The position numbers and the translations under genes are program-made. Source: Bradyrhizobium huanghuaihaiense (GTDB taxonomy: Bacteria; Pseudomonadota; Alphaproteobacteria; Rhizobiales; Xanthobacteraceae). From it: a DNA stretch of 64,000 bases. The notes beneath the pieces were generated by a model. It had not been told where the DNA came from and did no database searches. It saw only the letters and a program-made list of their open reading frames with translations. Position 1 is the stretch's first letter. Each line of letters begins with the position of its first letter. Shown here one piece after another: positions 19,790 through 29,038 of the stretch. The stretch is from NCBI RefSeq assembly GCF_007830635.1, contig NZ_VLLA01000007.1:62001-126000 (forward strand), given 5' to 3'.

Positions 19790-21634
19790 TTAGGGACACA
19801 CTTCCCTGTATCCGACCGATCCCGCACCCGACGAGCTCCCACCCTCGACCCGGCATCCCGATTTGACCGGACGACAGCCTGCGTTGCCGCATATAAGCTG
19901 CCCGCTTGCCTGAGGCTTGGATGGTTTGGCTTCCGTTTGCTTGCGCTCAGTATCCCGCTTCTTGGGTTCATCGCGCGTCGCGACCGGCTTCTTGTCCTGC
20001 ACCTTCTCGCATTCATTGTCGTCATTGACGCGGTAGCCGGTGCGGCAGGCGATCTTCACGCAGGCATCGCCGTCGGCCTTGAAGCCGTGGTCGCAAACCA
20101 GCGGGCAGACGCGGCCCGGCCTGGCCTTGATCGCATCCAGCGCATCGAAGGTGGCGAGCTTGGCGTCGAACCTGGTGCCGGCGTACTTGTTGAACAGCGT
20201 CAGCGAGCGCTGTGACGCAAGGTTCCAATCGCCGTCTGCCGAGGCGGTCAAACAGCCGACGCGGCGCAGCTCGGACTGCACCAGTTTGGTGGTTTCCTGC
20301 GGCGACATGGCCGGAGGGGTCGAGGAAGATGTCACAGCCGCGATCTTCTGCTCGGCAGCAGCGGCGGCGGCTTGTTTCTCAGCCGCCTGCTTCGCGGCGA
20401 GTTCGGCGGCGGCCTTGTCGCTGGCGAGCTTGTCTACGAGCGCCTTCTCGGCGGCTTGCTTCTCGGCGAGCGCCTTCGCGACCGCGGCTTCGGCGTCCTT
20501 GCGCCGCTGCTCGGCTGCAGCGGCTTTGGCTTCCTCGATCTGCTTGGCCTTCTCGGCGGCAAGACGCTTGTCCTCGGCCGCCTTGGCTGCGGCCGCGGCC
20601 TTCTCCTGCTCGGCCTTGTTGGCGCGCTCGGCGGCAAGGCGGGCCTTCTCCTCTTCCGCCTGGCGAGCCTTGTCTGCCGTGATCGCGCGGGTTTCTTCGG
20701 CGGCGATCTTGTTCAGCTGGCCCTTGGCGAGATCGGCATAGAAGCCGTTCGGAAAGCGGTTGAGGAACGCTGTCCATCCGTCGCGCGTCCCGAGCTGAAG
20801 CGCCAGTTCGTAGTCGCGCCGGAGCTCGCTGTCGGGGTTTGCCTGCGGGCCTGCGGCGACAGGCTTGGCCGGGACCAGCGCCAGATCATCACCGCCGAGC
20901 GAGCCGTAAACATAAGGCTCCTGCTTGTAGCCGGTGTTCTTGAGCACGTCGTCGCGGACGAAGCCGAACGCCTTGCGCAGGTCGAGCCCGGGCGTGGGGA
21001 GGCGTTCGACCAGCGCTGCCGCAAACGGGCTGTTCCTGGAGTCTCCGTCGGAGGCAGTGGAGCCGGCCTTCGCCGCGAAGGCGATCATGGTGTTCGGGCT
21101 GGTCAGCTCGACCTTGGCGAGGCCGCGGCCAATGGCACGCGCGGCCATGGTCCGCTTCATTGTTTTCGCGAACGGGTTGTCCCGGCAGGCATCGAGGATG
21201 ACGAGCCGGAGCTGCCTGGCCGACTCGACCGCGAACAGGGCGCGCTCCAGCGGCAGCGTCTCGTCGAGGACGTCGCTATCCGTCTCGAGGCTGGCATCCG
21301 TCGGGATTAGGTAATTGGTGCCGTCGAGTTCGATGCCATGGCCGGCATAGTAGACGACGGCGACATCGGCCTCACGCGTCCTGCCGCCGAAGTCGCGCAG
21401 CGCCCTGCGCATCTCCGCAGCGTTGAGGTCGAGCTTGATGTCGACCAGGTCGAACCCCGCCTTCTTCAGCATGCCGCCGACGAGCGAGGCGTCGTTCACG
21501 GGATTGGCAAGCCTCGGCGCGCTCTTGTAGGCGGAATTGCCGATCACGAGCGCCACGCGCTTTTCCGCCTGCGCACTTCCGCAGCCAAGACAGAAGACGG
21601 CCAATAAAAACAGAAAAATCCGAATCGCGCCCAT
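19790..21634 (-). CDS. Secreted caspase-like (peptidase C14) protein with coiled coil and Cys-rich tail
   Basis: 614 residues. Signal peptide is about 1-23. The p20-like caspase domain (about 25-265) has the catalytic dyad His99 in YYAGHG and Cys150 in ILDACRDNPF. It is followed by a linker, a long Ala/Glu/Lys/Gln coiled coil (about 325-440), then a globular region (about 450-520) and a tail with spaced Cys pairs (CPLVCDHGF, CVKIACRTGY, CGNAGC). The ATG before the signal peptide was chosen; the frame stays open far upstream. Orphan caspase homologs are common in Bradyrhizobium; substrate is unknown, Arg/Lys specificity being usual. Confidence 0.88.
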   Translation of the reverse strand: MGAIRIFLFLLAVFCLGCGSAQAEKRVALVIGNSAYKSAPRLANPVNDASLVGGMLKKAGFDLVDIKLDLNAAEMRRALRDFGGRTREADVAVVYYAGHGIELDGTNYLIPTDASLETDSDVLDETLPLERALFAVESARQLRLVILDACRDNPFAKTMKRTMAARAIGRGLAKVELTSPNTMIAFAAKAGSTASDGDSRNSPFAAALVERLPTPGLDLRKAFGFVRDDVLKNTGYKQEPYVYGSLGGDDLALVPAKPVAAGPQANPDSELRRDYELALQLGTRDGWTAFLNRFPNGFYADLAKGQLNKIAAEETRAITADKARQAEEEKARLAAERANKAEQEKAAAAAKAAEDKRLAAEKAKQIEEAKAAAAEQRRKDAEAAVAKALAEKQAAEKALVDKLASDKAAAELAAKQAAEKQAAAAAAEQKIAAVTSSSTPPAMSPQETTKLVQSELRRVGCLTASADGDWNLASQRSLTLFNKYAGTRFDAKLATFDALDAIKARPGRVCPLVCDHGFKADGDACVKIACRTGYRVNDDNECEKVQDKKPVATRDEPKKRDTERKQTEAKPSKPQASGQLICGNAGCRPVKSGCRVEGGSSSGAGSVGYREVCP

Positions 21635-21829
21635 TGCAGCCCCAAATCGCAATGTGACCAGAGTAGTCGCAGACTGCCATCGAGGCAAAAACCCCTGTGT
21701 GACGAAGGTCACAGGCGGCAGCACGAGGTGCGCCAAGCATCCCGACGTGATATCGCCGCTGTGCCGGTCTATGCGGTTGGACCGCGGTGGCGGTGGGGAT
21801 CGCGCGGGACGGGAACGACCGGGGACAGC

Positions 21830-22690
21830 ATGCAACAGCCTAGCGGACACGAGCAGAACGCCGACCAGATCGCCTATTGGAACGGCCCCAGCGGGCAGCG
21901 CTGGGCCGATCGCCACGCCGTGCAGGAAAAGCTGCTCGGCCCGATCGCCGATGTGCTGATCGAGCGCGCCAAACCGAAGCCGGGCGAGCGCGTGATCGAC
22001 GTCGGCTGCGGCTCCGGTGCGACGACGGTGGCGTTCGCGAGGGCTGTCGCGCCGGATGGCTTTGCACTCGGGCTCGATGTGTCCGAGCCGATGCTGTCGC
22101 AGGCGCGGTCGCTGGCGCCAAAGGGCCTGCCGCTCGATTTCGTGCTGGCGGATGCGACGGTACATCTGTTCGAGCCGGCGAGCTTTGATCTCCTGGCCTC
22201 GCGCTTCGGCGTCATGTTCTTTGCCGATCCGGTCGCGTCCTTCGCCAATCTCCGCCGCGCGCTGAAGGCCTCGGGACGGCTCGCCTTCGTCTGCTGGCGC
22301 GAGCCGAAGGAAAATCCCTGGATGATGGCGCCGCTGATGGCGGTCTATAAGCATGTGCCGAAGATGCCTCCGGTCGGGCCTGAGGAGCCGGGCCCGTTCG
22401 CCTTTGCTTCGGAGGAGCGCGTGATGCGCATCCTGAATGGCGGAGGCTTCGTCGACGTCGCAATGGAGCCGCACAATCTGGCGATGGATATCGCGATCGG
22501 CGGCGGCCTCGACGCCGCGGTCGAGGGCTCGCTGCAGATTGGCCCGGCCAGCCGTGCGCTGCAGGGCCATCCGCCGGAGACCTATGAGGCCGCCAAAGCC
22601 TCGATCCGCGAGACGCTCGCGCCGTTCCTGAAGGGACAGAGCGTGGCGCTGCAGGGCGCGATCTGGATCGTGACGGCGAAGGCGGGGTAG
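21830..22690 (+). CDS. Class I SAM-dependent methyltransferase
   Basis: 286 residues with a Rossmann-type core. Motif I is VIDVGCGSGATTV, followed by LGLDVSEPMLSQAR and a post-motif region LASRFGVMFF. This arrangement resembles UbiE/COQ5-like small-molecule methyltransferases, but the substrate is not predictable. The ATG preceded by GGGGACAG gives a normal N-terminus, and the longer upstream frame is unlikely. It is divergent from the caspase gene, leaving a shared ~195-base promoter region. The 277 bases downstream hold no gene. Confidence 0.85.
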   Translation: MQQPSGHEQNADQIAYWNGPSGQRWADRHAVQEKLLGPIADVLIERAKPKPGERVIDVGCGSGATTVAFARAVAPDGFALGLDVSEPMLSQARSLAPKGLPLDFVLADATVHLFEPASFDLLASRFGVMFFADPVASFANLRRALKASGRLAFVCWREPKENPWMMAPLMAVYKHVPKMPPVGPEEPGPFAFASEERVMRILNGGGFVDVAMEPHNLAMDIAIGGGLDAAVEGSLQIGPASRALQGHPPETYEAAKASIRETLAPFLKGQSVALQGAIWIVTAKAG

Positions 22691-22967
22691 ACGCAAAATC
22701 CTTCGCCCCATCGGCAGACGACGAAGCCGGTGCTCTCATGCCGCATGATCGCTGCCGCGCAAGCATCCAGTTGGTCGGATCGCGGGGCGCGAGAGGGTGG
22801 GACGTGATTTGCGAGCCGTGCGGCGTGCTGCGTCGACATCATGAGGCGTAGGATGCAAGGGAGATCGGGTCGGAGCCTGATTCAACCGACAGGCGAACGG
22901 GTGCCGAACGCGCTTGAGAAACCCTGCTCTTGCTGCTAATCCCCAGCCGAACAGAGTTTCGGGATCC

Positions 22968-23717
22968 ATGGCTCAAGTCACTCGGCTGTCACAACCTGCG
23001 CCTGAGGACCGTCTCAAGACGGGGGCGGCGACGTATTCGAGCGGCATCGCCGATGCTCAGAACTACATGAACTGGGTCATCGAGCAATTCCGTCCGTATC
23101 TCAAGGGGCGGATCGTTGAGGTCGGGTTTGGGCATGGGCTCTACAGCAGGGTGCTCGGGGAACTCGGCGATTATTGCGGGGTGGACCACGACCGCGACAG
23201 CGTCGAGCAGGCCAGTCGGGCGATGCCGGACCGCAGCTTCGCCGTCTGCGACATTTTGGCCGCGGAACAGCTCCGCACGCTGTTCCCCAACGGTGTCGAT
23301 GCGGTCTTCACCGTCAACGTGCTCGAGCACATCGAGGACGATGCCAAGGCGGTCGCCAATCTGGTCGACGTGCTCAAGCCGGGCGGGCATCTCCTCATCA
23401 GCGTTCCGGCCCTCATGCTGCTCTACAACGATCTGGATCGCCTTGCCGGACACTTCCGGCGCTACAGCACCACGCGCCTGCGCGATATCCTGGCGGGGCA
23501 GCCTGTCGAGCTGGTCCGGCTCAGCTATTTCAATCCCATCGGTGGGTTGGGATGGCTCGCCAACCGTCTGAAACGCCACGAGTCCTTGAACGACGACGCC
23601 GTGAATGGACAGATCGCGCTGTTCGACAAGTATATGGTTCCGTTGTCGCGGGCGCTTGATCCCCTGTCTCGGAGCTTTTTCGGGCAATCCGTCACCTGCA
23701 TCGCACGGCGCGTATGA
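22968..23717 (+). CDS. Class I SAM-dependent methyltransferase, first gene of a glycan/lipid cluster
   Basis: 249 residues. Motif I is IVEVGFGHGLYSRV, followed by the acidic YCGVDHD and VNVLEHIEDD, the last typical of glycolipid- and sugar-associated methyltransferases. The C-terminal part (from HFRRYSTTRLRDIL) recurs in proteins paired with dolichol-phosphate-mannose-type GT2 enzymes. An in-frame ATG 54 bases upstream is an alternative start. The stop overlaps the next ATG (ATGA), so both products are probably made together. Confidence 0.85.
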   Translation: MAQVTRLSQPAPEDRLKTGAATYSSGIADAQNYMNWVIEQFRPYLKGRIVEVGFGHGLYSRVLGELGDYCGVDHDRDSVEQASRAMPDRSFAVCDILAAEQLRTLFPNGVDAVFTVNVLEHIEDDAKAVANLVDVLKPGGHLLISVPALMLLYNDLDRLAGHFRRYSTTRLRDILAGQPVELVRLSYFNPIGGLGWLANRLKRHESLNDDAVNGQIALFDKYMVPLSRALDPLSRSFFGQSVTCIARRV

Positions 23718-24580
23718 TTTCAGTCGTCATTCCAGCGCTGAACGAGCGTAATGGCATCGTTGACACGATCGCACGGGCGAAAGCGGTTCTCGACGGAGCT
23801 CAACTCACTCCTTACGAAATCATCGTCGTCGACGACGGATCGAACGACGGGACCGGTGCCTTGGCCGAGCAGGCCGGCGCAAAAGTCCTGAGGCACGCCC
23901 ACAACATCGGCTACGGGCGCTCGCTCAAGGACGGCATTCGCATGGCGTCCTTCGAGACGATCGTCATCAGCGATGCCGACGGCTCCTATCCGATCGAGTC
24001 CATACCTGCGCTGATCGCACGCCTCAATGAGGGGTTCGACATGGTCGTCGGCGCGCGAACCGGCCCGAATTACAGGGAGTCGATGCTGAAGTCGCCGCTT
24101 CGTGCGGTGCTCAAGGTGATCGTCGAGTTCACCGCCAATCGCGAGATCCCCGACATCAATTCCGGCCTTCGCGCCTTCCGGCGCCAGGTTGCCATTTCTT
24201 TTTTCGACCACGTCAGCGATCTCTTCAGCTTCACCACTTCGCTGACCCTCGCGTACATGATGAACGCGAAATTCGTCGATTACATTCCCATCGACTATGC
24301 GGAGCGGATCGGGCGGTCCAAGGTCAATCTCTTCCGCGATTCCCTTCGCACGCTGCAATACGTCCTCGAAGCCTGCACTTACTACAACCCGCTGAAGATC
24401 TTCGTGCTGCTGGCGATGATGTGCATGCTGCTCGCCGTGATTTCGCTGGTCGGCGGGATCATTCTCCAGGTCGTCAGCGGTTTCGTCCTCGGGGTCGGAG
24501 CCATCCTCCTCAGTATTCTCGTCGTGGCGATGGGGCTGCTGGCGGTGCTTCTGAAGCAGATCATGAACCAACGACCATGA
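23714..24580 (+). CDS. Family 2 glycosyltransferase with C-terminal membrane helices (DPM-synthase-like)
   Basis: 288 residues. The GT-A fold begins VIPALNERNGIVDTI, with the nucleotide site VVDDGSNDGTG and a metal-binding DADGSYP. Two membrane helices (about 232-284) anchor it in the inner membrane. Polyprenyl-phosphate sugar transferases of this type make lipid-linked donors for GT-C enzymes that act in the periplasm, and a GT-C-like protein is encoded at the end of this cluster. Sugar specificity is unknown. Translation is coupled to the preceding methyltransferase. Confidence 0.9.
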   Translation: MISVVIPALNERNGIVDTIARAKAVLDGAQLTPYEIIVVDDGSNDGTGALAEQAGAKVLRHAHNIGYGRSLKDGIRMASFETIVISDADGSYPIESIPALIARLNEGFDMVVGARTGPNYRESMLKSPLRAVLKVIVEFTANREIPDINSGLRAFRRQVAISFFDHVSDLFSFTTSLTLAYMMNAKFVDYIPIDYAERIGRSKVNLFRDSLRTLQYVLEACTYYNPLKIFVLLAMMCMLLAVISLVGGIILQVVSGFVLGVGAILLSILVVAMGLLAVLLKQIMNQRP

Positions 24581-24602
24581 CCATTGATCACGCCAAAGCG
24601 CG

Positions 24603-26507
24603 ATGTGCGGCATAGCCGGAATCTTCCACCGCGACGGCCGCGCGGCTGACCGCGGCACGGTCGCAGCGATGTCTGCGGCGTTGATTCATCGCGGGCCGGA
24701 TGGTGACGGTTCCTGGCTGGATCAGTCCGTCGGCTTCGCCCATCGTCGGCTCGCCATCCGGGATCTGTCGGACGCCGGGCACCAGCCGATGCTCGATGCG
24801 TCGGGCCGGATCGTCGTGACCTACAATGGCGAGATCTACAACGACGGCGAGCTGCGCCACGAGCTCGAGCGCTCCTTCGGCTTCCGGTTCCGCGGGCACT
24901 GCGATACGGAAATTCTCCCCTATGCCTATCTCGCCTGGGGAGAGGCGATGTTCGAACGGCTGGAGGGCTTTTTCGCCCTCGGCCTCTGGGACCGTCAGGA
25001 GCGTCGCCTGATCCTCGCGCGCGACGGCATCGGCATCAAGCCGCTCTATTACTTCGAGGACCGCAGCGATGTCGTGTTCGCGAGCGAGGCCAAGGGGATC
25101 CTGGCGAGCCGGCGCGTGGCCGCGCATATCGATCCCGCTGCTTTGCACACGTTCCTGGCCGCCGGGCACCCCGGAACGCGGCAGAGTCTTTTCCGCGACA
25201 TCAGGCAAGTGCCGCCGGGCACGGTGATGAGCTTCACCGCCAGCGAACGGACCGAACGCCGCTTCTGGCGTCCCGTTCGTGCGCCAACGATCGACCGGTT
25301 GGATGACGCGGTCGACCGTCTGCGATCGACGATCCAGACGGTGGTCGAGAGCCAGATGGTGAGCGACGTGCCCCTCGGCGTGCTGCAAAGCGGAGGCGTC
25401 GACAGCTCGCTCGTCACGCTCACGCTGAAGCAGCTCGGATTGAAGCCGCCGTTGTTCACGGCAGGCTTTACCGAGAAGAGCCATGATGAATCCGCCGCAG
25501 CAAAGGACATCGCCGCGGCCGCCGGCCTGTCGGTCAGCGTGATCGACGGGGAAGGGGGGGAGGATGCCGAGACGGCCCTCCGCGCGATCGTCCATCATTT
25601 CGACGGGCAGTGCGCGGATACGGGTGCTCTCGGCTTCTATCGTCTCGCCGGTGCAGTCCGCCAGCACTGCAGCGTCGTTCTGTCTGGCGATGGCGGCGAC
25701 GAGTTTTTCGCCGGGTATGAGACCTACGCAGCAACCGCCATGGCGGAGCCCTTGCGCCGCGTCGTGCCGCGCGGCGTTGCGGGCATGACCGGCCGGCTTG
25801 CCTATGCGGCCGTCCGCGGCAATGAGAGACGTCTTCCGGCGGCGGCGCAACTGGCCCGTTTTGCACTGGGTCTCAGCGAGGAGGGCGACAGCCCGCATTT
25901 GCAATGGCGGCGGCTGGTCCCTGGATTTGTTGCCGCGAAGATCTACGCGTCCGAGATGGCCGATGTCGCGGCGGCGGATCCGTTCGCGGAATATGCGGAA
26001 TATTATGCGGAGCCGCACGACAAGGTGCTGGATCGGGCGCTGATCGCCGACCAGCGTTTTCACCTGCAAAGCGTGCTCACGAAGGTTGATGCGATGAGCA
26101 TGGCGCATTCGCTCGAGGTGCGCGTTCCGATCCTTGACCGGCGGGTCATGGACCTCGCGGGCACGATCGATGTCGCCCTTCTCAACCCGTGGCCGAAAGG
26201 AGCTCCGAAATACGTGCTCCGCACGCTGGCCGAGCGCCTGGGAATGCCGAGGGAGGCCGCGTGGTCGCGCAAGCGCGGGTTTAACGTGCCCATCGCGCAG
26301 CTGATGAGGCGGGGTGGTCTGCAAGGGATCTGCGATCGCGTCTTCAACAAGGAGCCGGACGTTTTCGCGCCTTATCTCAAGCCGGATGCGATCCGGGCGC
26401 TGTGGAGCGACCATCTGGAGCGGCGCAGTGACAACGCCTTCGCATTATGGCCCATTCTGACGTTGGGGATATGGCTGATGGGGCTCGCGGCCCCCCGGCC
26501 GCGTTGA
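24603..26507 (+). CDS. Asparagine synthase (glutamine-hydrolysing), cluster-associated
   Basis: 634 residues. The Ntn glutaminase domain begins at Met-Cys-Gly-Ile-Ala-Gly (nucleophile Cys2) and runs to about 200. The synthetase domain follows with PP-loop SGGVDSS and LSGDGGDEFFAGY. Although it could make asparagine, AsnB homologs inside surface-polysaccharide loci often amidate sugar acids or other carboxylates, so its true acceptor is open. It lies 22 bases after the GT2 gene. The initiator must be this ATG, since Cys2 becomes the catalytic N-terminus. Confidence 0.92.
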   Translation: MCGIAGIFHRDGRAADRGTVAAMSAALIHRGPDGDGSWLDQSVGFAHRRLAIRDLSDAGHQPMLDASGRIVVTYNGEIYNDGELRHELERSFGFRFRGHCDTEILPYAYLAWGEAMFERLEGFFALGLWDRQERRLILARDGIGIKPLYYFEDRSDVVFASEAKGILASRRVAAHIDPAALHTFLAAGHPGTRQSLFRDIRQVPPGTVMSFTASERTERRFWRPVRAPTIDRLDDAVDRLRSTIQTVVESQMVSDVPLGVLQSGGVDSSLVTLTLKQLGLKPPLFTAGFTEKSHDESAAAKDIAAAAGLSVSVIDGEGGEDAETALRAIVHHFDGQCADTGALGFYRLAGAVRQHCSVVLSGDGGDEFFAGYETYAATAMAEPLRRVVPRGVAGMTGRLAYAAVRGNERRLPAAAQLARFALGLSEEGDSPHLQWRRLVPGFVAAKIYASEMADVAAADPFAEYAEYYAEPHDKVLDRALIADQRFHLQSVLTKVDAMSMAHSLEVRVPILDRRVMDLAGTIDVALLNPWPKGAPKYVLRTLAERLGMPREAAWSRKRGFNVPIAQLMRRGGLQGICDRVFNKEPDVFAPYLKPDAIRALWSDHLERRSDNAFALWPILTLGIWLMGLAAPRPR

Positions 26508-27372
26508 GCGAGCTGGACGCGCGCATGCCGGACCTGAAGGGACAGACGATCAGCGATTTCGGAGAGCAGTGGACTGCTTTCCGCGACAACCCCGGCTATT
26601 ACGGGTCGGCGGATCTGCTCGCCGATCTGTTCGGTCCGCTGCTGACGCTCGACGATGTGAAGGGCGCGAGGGTCGCCGACATCGGAAGCGGCACCGGACG
26701 TATCGTCAACATGCTGCTCGATGCGGGCGCCGATCGCGTCGTTGCGGTCGAACCATCGGCTGCATTCGATGTCCTGAAGGCGAACACCACCGCCAACGCG
26801 GACCGCATCGAGTATCTCCAGGTGCCCGGCGATCAACTGCCGCCCGATCTTGGGCTCGACTACGTCGTCTCGATGGGCGTGTTGCACCATATCCCCGTGC
26901 CGGAGCCCGTCGTCCGCGCCGCGTTCGCGGCGCTGCGGCCGGGCGGACGCTGCATCGTGTGGCTCTACGGCGTTGAAGGGAACGAGACCTATTTGTCGAT
27001 CGCAATCCCGCTGCGCAAGCTCACAGTGCGGATGCCGCACCGGATGCTGTGGCTCTGTCGCATCTGCTGGAGCTAGCCCTAACGGCCTATATCTGGCTCT
27101 GCCGGATTCTTCCGCTTCCGATGCGCAGCTACATGCGTTCCGTCCTGGCGAAATTTCCGCGCTCGGTTCGCCGCCTGACCATCTACGACCAGCTCAATCC
27201 CGCCTACGCGAAATACTATACGCGCGCCGAGGCCGAGGCGTTGTTGTCGGATGCGGGATTTGCGGATGTTCAACTCTATCACCGGCATGGCTATAGCTGG
27301 ACGGTGTCCGGCACGCGCCCGGCGGCGTCGCCCGGTCAATCGGCGACTGAGAATATCAAGGGTGGGCATTGA
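26471..27372 (+). pseudogene. SAM-dependent methyltransferase gene interrupted by a single-base frameshift
   Basis: The first part encodes a methyltransferase: RVADIGSGTGRIVNM motif I, VVAVEPSAAFDV, VSMGVLHHIPVPEPVV and LRPGGRCIVWLYG. The frame then ends at a TAG near 27076. The expected continuation (MRSYMRSVLAKF ... YYTRAEAEALLSDAGF) is in another frame from about 27049. One missing G in TGTGGCTCTG near 27050 would restore a ~300-residue protein. It overlaps the asnB-like gene end by about 37 bases. Either a real mutation or a read error; an ATG at 26525 is an alternative start. Confidence 0.75.
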
Positions 27373-27374
27373 AG

Positions 27375-29033
27375 ATGAACGGAGCACGCGCCGGGCACGC
27401 CGGAGTTTTGCCCGCACGGCCAGGCTGGGCGAGTTCTGTCGCGTGGTTCTGGATCTGGGTCGGCGCGATCGGCGCCGTCTTGATGGTTCACCTCGCTTTC
27501 CTGGTGACCTGGCCTGATCATTTCATCCACGAGGACGGCGGTGCCTACGTCATTCAGGCGGAATCGATCCTGAAGGGGCAATATATCGAGGATGCGATCA
27601 AGCGGCCGTACGGCGTGGCCGTCTTCCTCGTGTTGCTTTCGAAGCTGTTCGGCCCGCATATCCTGGTCTTCGTCGTCGCCCAGCACTTGGCCAGCGTCGG
27701 CACGGCACTCCTCATCGCCGCGACCGTGCGCATGGCCGGCGCGCCCCGCTTCTTCGCGCTTTTGGCCTTTCTCTTCGCGGCGCTGCATGGCCGCATCATC
27801 CACTATGACAACACGGTTGGCGCCGAGACGATTACCAACTTCCTGGTCGCGCTTGCGGCCTTCATTGCCGCTGGAGCCGCCTTCAGGAAATGGCCTGTAG
27901 TCCTCGCTTCGGCGGCAGTGGGGCTGACGCTCGGGGCGGTGATGGTTTGCCGGTCGGCGGCGATCGGTCAGGCCGCCGTCATTCTGCTGTGGCTGCTCTC
28001 GATGCTGGATGCGGGAGTCTTGCGTCGGCTGGGTGCTGTTGCGCTGGCCACCGTCCTTGCTTCCGCGGTCTATTCCACCCCAGCGGCGATCAACGCAGTG
28101 ATTGGAAAGACCGCCGTAGGCAGCGAGAGCGCTGCTGTGATGGCCTTCGTGGTCGGCTATTCCGGCGATTTCGATCACGGCGTTCATCTCGACCGGAAGG
28201 CGCAGGCGCGGCCGTTCGTCGAACAGATGCGGGCTGCGGACACTCCGAGCGGATGGGCCGACGGCGGTGAATATCAATGGCCCTTCGGGGCGGTGGGGCG
28301 GTTGAAGATGCCCGGTGACACCGACGCGGACCTCGGGAGGGTCGTGCGCGATATCTTCATCGAAACACTGACGACGCCATCAACGCTCTATCGACACCTC
28401 ACGAAGCACTTCCTGCGGGAAATGTATTTCCTGCTGTTCGACGGGAACGCGGTGGCGCGACAGACCCCCAATCCGCAGGCCTACGAGTTTTTCGTCAAGC
28501 GGGATGCTTCTCCGTTCTTCGAAAGTCCGACCGGGCTCAAGCCCGGACAGCTGGTTCAGGACTACTATAAACCCTGGTGGCCGCTCTCGCGGCTGCTGCC
28601 GGGCGCCGATGGGGTTCAGCTCGGCCTGAGCCAGCTTATGGGGCGCGGCTACGCGCCGAATTCGGGGTTGGTCAAGTTCTGCTGCGGGTTGAAGGTCTCG
28701 ACGGAATACGACGACCGTCCCGGACCGATCGTGTGGCTGTCAGGGGCGACACTCCTTCTCGCTCTTATCCTTCTAGTCGGCGTTCCCGCGGGCTATGCGG
28801 GGGGCGTCCGGCAGCTTCCCCGCGGCCTTGTTGCCGTCGGCGCATTGATGGTCCTGCTTGCGCTGGTCAGCGCCGCATTCCCCACCTTCCTCATCTACGG
28901 GCTCAATCGCTACGCGTATTACACCATTCCTTTCCTCGGCGGCGCGAGCGCCGTCCTGCTCTGGTTGTCTTTCGATCGGATTGTCGCCTATCGCAGCCGC
29001 TCGAAGCCGAGCACTCGCGTGACGGCGACGTAA
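27375..29033 (+). CDS. Polytopic GT-C-like membrane protein (PMT/ArnT-type glycosyltransferase candidate)
   Basis: About 552 residues with around ten membrane helices. An acidic loop after the first helix (HEDGGAYVIQAE) sits where GT-C enzymes carry their catalytic acids, and a large periplasmic region (about 270-430) precedes the last helices. Proteins of this kind transfer sugars from polyprenyl-phosphate donors on the outer face of the inner membrane; the GT2 of this cluster could supply the donor. Sequence similarity to known GT families is only architectural. A TTG two codons upstream is an alternative start to the ATG chosen. Confidence 0.72.
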   Translation: MNGARAGHAGVLPARPGWASSVAWFWIWVGAIGAVLMVHLAFLVTWPDHFIHEDGGAYVIQAESILKGQYIEDAIKRPYGVAVFLVLLSKLFGPHILVFVVAQHLASVGTALLIAATVRMAGAPRFFALLAFLFAALHGRIIHYDNTVGAETITNFLVALAAFIAAGAAFRKWPVVLASAAVGLTLGAVMVCRSAAIGQAAVILLWLLSMLDAGVLRRLGAVALATVLASAVYSTPAAINAVIGKTAVGSESAAVMAFVVGYSGDFDHGVHLDRKAQARPFVEQMRAADTPSGWADGGEYQWPFGAVGRLKMPGDTDADLGRVVRDIFIETLTTPSTLYRHLTKHFLREMYFLLFDGNAVARQTPNPQAYEFFVKRDASPFFESPTGLKPGQLVQDYYKPWWPLSRLLPGADGVQLGLSQLMGRGYAPNSGLVKFCCGLKVSTEYDDRPGPIVWLSGATLLLALILLVGVPAGYAGGVRQLPRGLVAVGALMVLLALVSAAFPTFLIYGLNRYAYYTIPFLGGASAVLLWLSFDRIVAYRSRSKPSTRVTAT

Positions 29034-29038
29034 GCGCC

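Noticed and set aside
21635..22711. N-terminal extension of the caspase-like protein to 22711
   Set aside because: The extension is antisense to the methyltransferase at 21830, and the signal peptide starts at 21634.
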